DNA from: Bacteroidales bacterium
GTDB taxonomy: Bacteria > Bacteroidota > Bacteroidia > Bacteroidales > UBA932
Assembly (NCBI GenBank): GCA_004556005.1
Contig: SFJA01000033.1
Coordinates: 1 to 17,982, forward strand
Length of the DNA: 17,982 nucleotides
Direction of reading: 5' to 3'
Part shown: piece after piece, positions 14,496 through 17,982 of the stretch
Numbering within the stretch: the first letter of the stretch is position 1
Layout: every line of letters starts with the position of its first letter
Position numbers and translations under genes: made by a program
The notes under the pieces: generated by a model
What the model was told of the DNA's origin: nothing
Seen by the model: the letters and a program-made list of their open reading frames with translations, nothing else
Database searches by the model: none

Positions 14496-15463
14496 CAAAT
14501 GATTTGATTATGATAGATATTTCCGTTATTGTACCTCTGTTCAACGAACGCGAATCGCTCCCGGAACTCTGCGAGTGGGTTGACAGGGTGATGAAAGAAC
14601 ATTCTTTCACCTATGAGATGATACTTGTTGACGACGGCAGCACTGACGGTTCCTGGGAATGTGTAAAGGAACTTGCCGCTGCCAATTCCAACATACACGG
14701 CATTCAGTTCAGGCGCAACTACGGCAAGTCCGCTGCGCTGTACTGCGGGTTCGAAAGGGCCGAAGGCGGCACTGTCATAACGATGGATGCCGACCTGCAG
14801 GATTCTCCAGACGAGATTCCGGAACTTTACCGTATGATCAACGTGGATGATTATGACGTAGTCAGCGGATGGAAGCAGCACCGCCAGGACAACAAGCTTA
14901 CCAAGAACCTGCCAAGCAAGCTGTACAACGCCACCGCCAGGATGATCACCGGTATCAAGCTGCACGACATGAACTGCGGCCTCAAGGCATATAAAAAGGA
15001 GGTCATAAAGAGCATAGAGGTTTACGGAGAGATGCACAGGTACATTCCATACCTTGCCAAGAACGCCGGCTACACAAAGATAGGCGAGAAACCGGTGCAT
15101 CACCAGAAGCGCAAGTACGGCACGAGCAAATTCGGCCTTGAGCGTTTCATCAACGGTTTCCTTGACCTTCAGAGCCTGTGGTTCCTCAGCACCTTCGGCA
15201 AAAAGCCTATGCACTTCTTCGGCTACAGCGGACTTGCAGTGTTTTTCGTAGGATTCGTCATGACCTGCTGGGTAATAATATCCAAACTTGTCAGACAGGC
15301 AAATGGAACTGACTTCAGGGCAGTGACCGACCAGCCGCTCTTCTTTCTGGCACTGCTTTGCATCATAATCGGAGTCATGCTATTCCTTGCCGGATTCATA
15401 GGCGAGATGATTGCCCGCAGTTCAGGCGACCGCAACAATTACAATATCAAGGACAGACTCTGA
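14489..15463 (+). CDS. GT2 family polyprenyl-phosphate glycosyltransferase-like protein
   Basis: The protein has 324 residues. The N-terminal GT-A domain has ISVIVPLFNERESLPEL (11-27), the nucleotide-binding DDGSTDGS (48-55) and the metal-binding MDADLQDSPDEIPEL (99-113). The region GLKAYKKEV and RYIPYLAKNAGYTKIGEKPV (164-203) resembles the dolichol/undecaprenyl-phosphate sugar transferases (DPM1, ArnC and GtrB types). Two membrane segments follow at about 243-265 and 283-306. It probably moves a sugar from a nucleotide donor to polyprenyl phosphate on the cytoplasmic face; donor sugar unknown. Start ATG at 14489 overlaps the DUF4199 stop and has GGAAGAGGAAG before it; an ATG at 14510 giving MIDISVIVPL is an equally reasonable start. 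The 3' end overlaps the convergent GH13 gene by 17 bp. Confidence 0.92.
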   Translation: MVANDLIMIDISVIVPLFNERESLPELCEWVDRVMKEHSFTYEMILVDDGSTDGSWECVKELAAANSNIHGIQFRRNYGKSAALYCGFERAEGGTVITMDADLQDSPDEIPELYRMINVDDYDVVSGWKQHRQDNKLTKNLPSKLYNATARMITGIKLHDMNCGLKAYKKEVIKSIEVYGEMHRYIPYLAKNAGYTKIGEKPVHHQKRKYGTSKFGLERFINGFLDLQSLWFLSTFGKKPMHFFGYSGLAVFFVGFVMTCWVIISKLVRQANGTDFRAVTDQPLFFLALLCIIIGVMLFLAGFIGEMIARSSGDRNNYNIKDRL

Positions 15464-17141
15464 CAACAAGGGCGCTACAGCCACCCATACGGCAACCGCG
15501 GGTGCTCAGGGCTACTTTTCCAACCTGCACTGCAGGCTTTGCAGTCGAAGTGACAAGTGAGGTCCAAACCTTCGCTCCTGATGGATTAAGGGCAATGATA
15601 TAGCTCTCTCCGTCAGGGGCGAATCGTCTGTAAACCATAGGATAAGCCTGCTGCGGGTCGCTCAGCAGTTCCCACTCTCCATCGTTTGCCAGGGCAGGAC
15701 TGCTTTTGCGCAGAGCTATCAGATTCCTCGTAAAGTTGAGCAGGGACTGCGGGTCTTTCTCTTGACTTGCAACAGTCAGCGCGCCGCCGTCCACAGGCCC
15801 AACCGGAAGGTAGAGCAGCGAATCGGGAGCCGACGAAAAACCACAATTCGCACTGCAGTCCCACTGCATAGGCGTGCGGGAACCTGCCCGATCGGGACCG
15901 CTGCCCTCCTTGTCCGGCAGGGAAGGAGAATAGCGAAGGCCGAATTCGTCCCCGTAATAGATGTAAGGGACTCCTGGTAGAGTCAGGAAGAACGTCATCA
16001 TAATCTTGAGCTCGTCAGGGCTGCATCTTTCGGGGATGGCGGGGCGCAGCTGGTCGTGGTTAGAGGTCGGGATTGAGAACCAGGCCTTGCCGTGGGTGCA
16101 GTCGTAGTACTTGCTGAACATCTCGAGGAATGGAGCAGGATTGCCCTTGCCTGCGCGGTCGAACCAGCAGGCTTGCGTGCTGCCAAAATAGCCTACGGGG
16201 CGGAAGAGGCAGGCCGAATGCGTATTTGCCCAGGGGAGGATAAAGTCGATGTGGAATCCGGCCGGAACCGAATTGAGGGGGTTGCTCCATTCGGCTATCA
16301 GGGCGCATTGAGGATAGTCAGTGTCCATCCAGGCGCGTATGTTGCGCCAAAGAGCCTTTACTGCGTCACGACTCGGGTCTTCTTTGATCAAAGATGCAGC
16401 CATATCCACCCTGAATCCGTCAAAGCCCTCGTCTAGCCAGAACGACATTATGTTTTTCAATTCTCTCAGGACCGCCTGTGGTCCAGGGGCATCCGTTGGC
16501 TGCTGCCAGCTTTTGAAAGGGTCCGGGTTTGCGTATCCGTAATTGAGCGCGGGTTGACAGTCGTAGAAGTTTTTGAGATAGTATTTTCCGCGAGGACTGT
16601 CACATCTGACAAAATTGCTTTGTCCGGAATCATAAAGCACTTGTTCTTCGGGGCTGAGTTCATCTATCCAGATATAATAATCCGAAAACCTTTCGTCTTT
16701 TGCTGATTTGGACTGTATAAACCATGGACACTTATCTGATGTATGGCCGGCGACAAGGTCAAGACATACTTTTATATCGCGTTTATGAGCTTCATCGAGA
16801 AGTTGAATGAGATCGGAATTTGTTCCGAAGCGCGGGTCAGTCGAATAGTAGTCGATTATGTCATATCCGCCGTCCTTCCAAGCGGAGGTGTAGGTTGGAT
16901 TGAGCCATATAGCGTTGACACCCAATGATTTGACATAATCGAGGCGAGAAATGATTCCTTGTATGTCGCCGATTCCGTCTCCGTCTGAGTCCTGAAAAGT
17001 TGATGGGTATATTTCATAAAAGACCGCATCTGACAGCCAGTCGGGGCCTTTTGAGTTACGAGCCTGAAGTTGACTTAAAGCAGTAATGAGAAATGCACAG
17101 GTAATGAACGTGCGGAAAGTATTTGAATATGAAACAAGCAT
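15447..17141 (-). CDS. Secreted GH13 alpha-amylase family glycoside hydrolase
   Basis: This exported enzyme acts on alpha-glucosidic linkages. From the ATG at 17141 it has 564 residues. Residues 1-27 form a signal peptide (TFITCAFLITALSQLQA). The (beta/alpha)8 barrel starts at WLSDAVFYEIYPSTFQDSDG, with a calcium-type DGDGIGD loop (53-59). Catalytic residues are nucleophile D246 (GFRVDMA), acid/base E284 (LIAEWSNP) and D363 (SNHDQ). Region I reads DLVAGHTS, with Gly in the place usually held by Asn before the conserved His. RTPMQWD (422-428) is common in oligoglucosidase-type members. A short beta domain ends the protein. The exact substrate (maltodextrin, isomaltose or other) cannot be named. 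The frame is open up to 17252, but an upstream start would run through a tandem repeat and a strong promoter, so 17141 is preferred. Confidence 0.93.
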   Translation of the reverse strand: MLVSYSNTFRTFITCAFLITALSQLQARNSKGPDWLSDAVFYEIYPSTFQDSDGDGIGDIQGIISRLDYVKSLGVNAIWLNPTYTSAWKDGGYDIIDYYSTDPRFGTNSDLIQLLDEAHKRDIKVCLDLVAGHTSDKCPWFIQSKSAKDERFSDYYIWIDELSPEEQVLYDSGQSNFVRCDSPRGKYYLKNFYDCQPALNYGYANPDPFKSWQQPTDAPGPQAVLRELKNIMSFWLDEGFDGFRVDMAASLIKEDPSRDAVKALWRNIRAWMDTDYPQCALIAEWSNPLNSVPAGFHIDFILPWANTHSACLFRPVGYFGSTQACWFDRAGKGNPAPFLEMFSKYYDCTHGKAWFSIPTSNHDQLRPAIPERCSPDELKIMMTFFLTLPGVPYIYYGDEFGLRYSPSLPDKEGSGPDRAGSRTPMQWDCSANCGFSSAPDSLLYLPVGPVDGGALTVASQEKDPQSLLNFTRNLIALRKSSPALANDGEWELLSDPQQAYPMVYRRFAPDGESYIIALNPSGAKVWTSLVTSTAKPAVQVGKVALSTRGCRMGGCSALVVRVCP

Positions 17142-17145
17142 ATTG

Positions 17146-17176
17146 CAAATATAAGAAAAGAATGAGGAGTCGCAAA
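17146..17176 (-). promoter_or_regulatory. Promoter of the GH13 gene, -33 inside a minisatellite
   Basis: On the minus strand TTTG (17173-17176) and TATATTTG (17146-17153) are separated by exactly 19 bp, a full match to the Bacteroidetes TTTG-N19-TAnnTTTG promoter. The -7 box ends 4 bp before the ATG at 17141, so the mRNA would be nearly leaderless. The -33 box is part of the first unit of the 11-bp repeat array. Confidence 0.75.
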
Positions 17177-17239
17177 GGAGTCGCAGAGGAGTCACAGAGG
17201 ACGACAAGCAGGACAACGGGTAGGACAATAGGTAGGAGG
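17166..17239. repeat. 11/12-bp tandem minisatellite upstream of the GH13 gene
   Basis: Six imperfect units sit head to tail: GGAGTCGCAAA, GGAGTCGCAGA and GGAGTCACAGA (11 bp each, 17166-17198), then GGACGACAAGCA, GGACAACGGGTA and GGACAATAGGTA (12 bp each, 17199-17234), and a final partial GGAGG. The period is close to one helical turn. On the minus strand the 11-bp units read TYTGYGACTCC, and only the unit nearest the gene has the TTTG used as the -33 box. Confidence 0.85.
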
Positions 17240-17281
17240 CCGAGGGACGCATGGCGTGTACGGTCGTTTATGACAAGTCGG

Positions 17282-17311
17282 TGTTCTTCCTGCGGCGAGC
17301 ATCCTGCAAAA
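17282..17311. repeat. Partial tail of a 126-bp repeat unit with a 14-bp insertion
   Basis: The sequence TGTTCTTCCTGC followed later by AAAACATCGCG matches the tail of the 126-bp unit (GGTTCTTCCTGCAAATCA in unit 1), but 14 bp (GGCGAGCATCCTGC) are inserted, ending in a second copy of TCCTGC. It marks the left edge of the array. Confidence 0.6.
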
Positions 17312-17437
17312 CATCGCGCGAGCCGATATGCCCTGCAGGCCCGTAGAATGGCGATTGCAGTGCCAGATGATTTTCAGGAAAGCGTGGAATAGGGCACTGA
17401 CGGCTGTGCGTGGCAGGTTGGGGTTCTTCCTGCAAAT
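17312..17437. repeat. 126-bp repeat, full unit 1
   Basis: This unit opens CATCGCGCGAGCCGAT and is directly followed by unit 2 with the same length. Identity to unit 2 is roughly 87 percent by hand alignment. Internal inverted segments include TGCCCT near the start and AGGGCA about 55 bp later. Confidence 0.9.
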
Positions 17438-17563
17438 CACCGCGCGAGCTGATGTGCCCTGGAGGCCCCTAGAAAGGCGATTGCCTTGCCAGATGAATTG
17501 CAGGAAAGCGTGGAATAGGGCACTGACGGCTGTGCGAGGCAGTTCGGCGATCTTCCAGCAAAT
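17438..17563. repeat. 126-bp repeat, full unit 2
   Basis: This unit opens CACCGCGCGAGCTGAT, with the same 126-bp length as unit 1. It carries an exact small hairpin AAGGC-GATT-GCCTT and the inverted pair GTGCCCT / AGGGCAC, so each unit can fold on itself as single-stranded DNA or RNA. Confidence 0.9.
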
Positions 17564-17636
17564 CATCGCGCGAGCTGATGTGCCCTGGAGCGATGCCTGG
17601 AGGGGTATGGTGTGCTCGATGGACACAAATCGATGC
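17564..17636. repeat. 126-bp repeat, truncated unit 3
   Basis: Only the first 27 bp (CATCGCGCGAGCTGATGTGC and the next 7 bases) match unit 2. The remaining 46 bp are different sequence, with a short echo TGCCTGGAGG. Unit 4 starts 73 bp after this one. Confidence 0.75.
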
Positions 17637-17709
17637 CATCGCGCGAGCCGATGTGCCCTGCAGGCCCCTAGAAAGGCGATTGCCTTGCCAGATGATTTTC
17701 AGGAAAGCG
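17637..17709. repeat. 126-bp repeat, truncated unit 4
   Basis: The first 73 bp of the unit are present, ending at AGGAAAGCG, where units 1 and 2 continue with TGGAATAGGG. It differs from unit 1 at five sites and from unit 2 at five other sites, matching one or the other at every variable position, so it looks closest to the ancestral unit. Confidence 0.85.
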
Positions 17710-17728
17710 CCAACACTGGGTCCCAGGT

Positions 17729-17804
17729 GGCCTAGCCCCAATAATAGAAGTCCGCATCAGCGGACCGCCCGGGTCCGGGACTTTGCGAGGCGTGGAGACT
17801 GTTA
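17729..17804. repeat. 76-bp repeat, copy 1, with bulged hairpin
   Basis: It opens GGCCTAGCCCCAATAATAG and is about 92 percent identical to copy 2, 178 bp downstream. It can form a hairpin: AAGTCC (17748-17753) pairs with GGACTT (17778-17783), and CGGACC (17761-17766) pairs with GGTCCG (17772-17777), leaving a 7-nt bulge GCATCAG and a 5-nt loop. An alternative stem GTCCGC-ATCA-GCGGAC exists only in this copy. Confidence 0.85.
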
Positions 17805-17860
17805 TTTGGCGGAAGGACATTAGAACGGTCACTAGTCCGATGTAGTGGAAGCGCAATGGT

Positions 17861-17969
17861 GCCCCGCAAAGTCATAGAGGACGTTGAGGGCGCAGGGGTT
17901 TGGGGCGGCCTAGCACCAATAATAGAAGTCCACTTCAGCGGACCGCCCGGGTCCGGGACTTTGCGGGGC
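17861..17969. repeat. 13-bp inverted repeat flanking the 76-bp element
   Basis: GCCCCGCAAAGTC (17861-17873) is the exact reverse complement of GACTTTGCGGGGC (17957-17969) in copy 2, and matches GACTTTGCGAGGC in copy 1 (17779-17791) with one mismatch. The solitary inverted arm therefore lies between two direct copies. Confidence 0.8.
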
Positions 17970-17982
17970 GTGGATACCGTTA
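17907..17982. repeat. 76-bp repeat, copy 2, reaching the window edge
   Basis: It opens GGCCTAGCACCAATAATAG. The same 12-bp bulged hairpin is conserved: AAGTCC (17926-17931) with GGACTT (17956-17961), and CGGACC (17939-17944) with GGTCCG (17950-17955). Two of the six differences from copy 1 fall in the bulge (ACTTCAG) and none fall in the stem. It may extend past 17982. Confidence 0.85.

Larger units (their letters stand above)
17142..17982. other. Gene-free, repeat-rich region upstream of the GH13 gene
   Basis: No coding region is supported across these 841 bp. It contains, from left to right, the GH13 promoter, the 11/12-bp minisatellite, about 40 bp of unassigned sequence, the 126-bp repeat array (17282-17709) and two copies of a 76-bp repeat (17729-17982). 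Reading frames stay open on both strands through the 126-bp array only because 126 is a multiple of three; neither translation has a recognisable domain. The region appears richer in G+C than the flanking genes, and it continues past the window edge. Confidence 0.75.

Noticed and set aside
14378..15214. A 278-codon open frame on the minus strand, opposite the GT2 gene
   Set aside because: It overlaps two supported genes and its translation shows no family features, whereas the plus-strand GT2 motifs are unmistakable.
17142..17252. Longer GH13 protein starting at 17252
   Set aside because: The extra 37 residues would be encoded by the minisatellite and promoter, and would bury the signal peptide; the ATG at 17141 gives a normal signal sequence.
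17282..17709. CRISPR array
   Set aside because: Units are long (126 bp or 73 bp), adjacent and nearly identical throughout, without unique spacers of constant length, and no cas genes are present.
17192..17735. Open frames on both strands encoding 42-residue repeats through the 126-bp array
   Set aside because: Both strands stay open because the period is a multiple of three. Unit differences fall at all codon positions, no domain is recognisable, and no start signals are seen.
17729..17982. Integron attC-type sites
   Set aside because: The bulged hairpin recalls attC, but I could not find the paired RYYYAAC/GTTRRRY core sites at its ends, and there is no cassette gene between the copies.

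Overview
The window looks like a chromosomal segment of an uncultured or lightly characterised Bacteroidales-type bacterium. The evidence is the set of Bacteroidetes-restricted families (DUF4295, DUF4296, DUF4199, DUF3575 and a HELAH-type lipoprotein), the gene order (thrS-infC-rpmI-rplT and rpmB-rpmG-DUF4295-ftsY), the lack of clear Shine-Dalgarno sequences, and several copies of the Bacteroidetes -7 promoter element TAnnTTTG. Genus cannot be fixed from the sequence alone.

Left part (1-3.8 kb, minus strand): the truncated 3'-missing gene for the ribosome-associated GTPase TypA/BipA; a tRNA-Leu(CAG) with its own -7 box and intrinsic terminator; and a two-gene unit of a large surface lipoprotein with a zinc-protease-like HELAH motif followed by a DUF3575 outer-membrane beta-barrel-like protein.

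Central housekeeping block (3.9-13.8 kb, all minus strand; transcription runs from high to low coordinates). thrS-infC-rpmI-rplT-lepB form a tight translation/secretion operon. rpmB-rpmG-DUF4295 follow behind a good promoter and end at an intrinsic terminator. ftsY-pheT-DUF4296-deoC form the next operon and end at another terminator. ThrS is unusual: its N-terminal TGS domain is cut out in frame, while the editing and catalytic domains are intact.

Right part: a plus-strand pair, a DUF4199 membrane protein and a polyprenyl-phosphate-type GT2 glycosyltransferase, diverges from thrS across a palindrome that carries a -7 box on each strand. It converges with, and overlaps by 17 bp, a minus-strand secreted GH13 alpha-amylase-family enzyme. 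The last 840 bp (17142-17982) contain no gene I can support but are densely repetitive. They hold an 11/12-bp minisatellite that contains the -33 box of the GH13 promoter, an array of 126-bp repeats with truncated copies, and two copies of a 76-bp repeat that conserves a bulged hairpin. This repeat-rich region, the TGS-less ThrS and the start-abutting promoters are the most unusual things in the window. I did not see a complete unknown multigene system.
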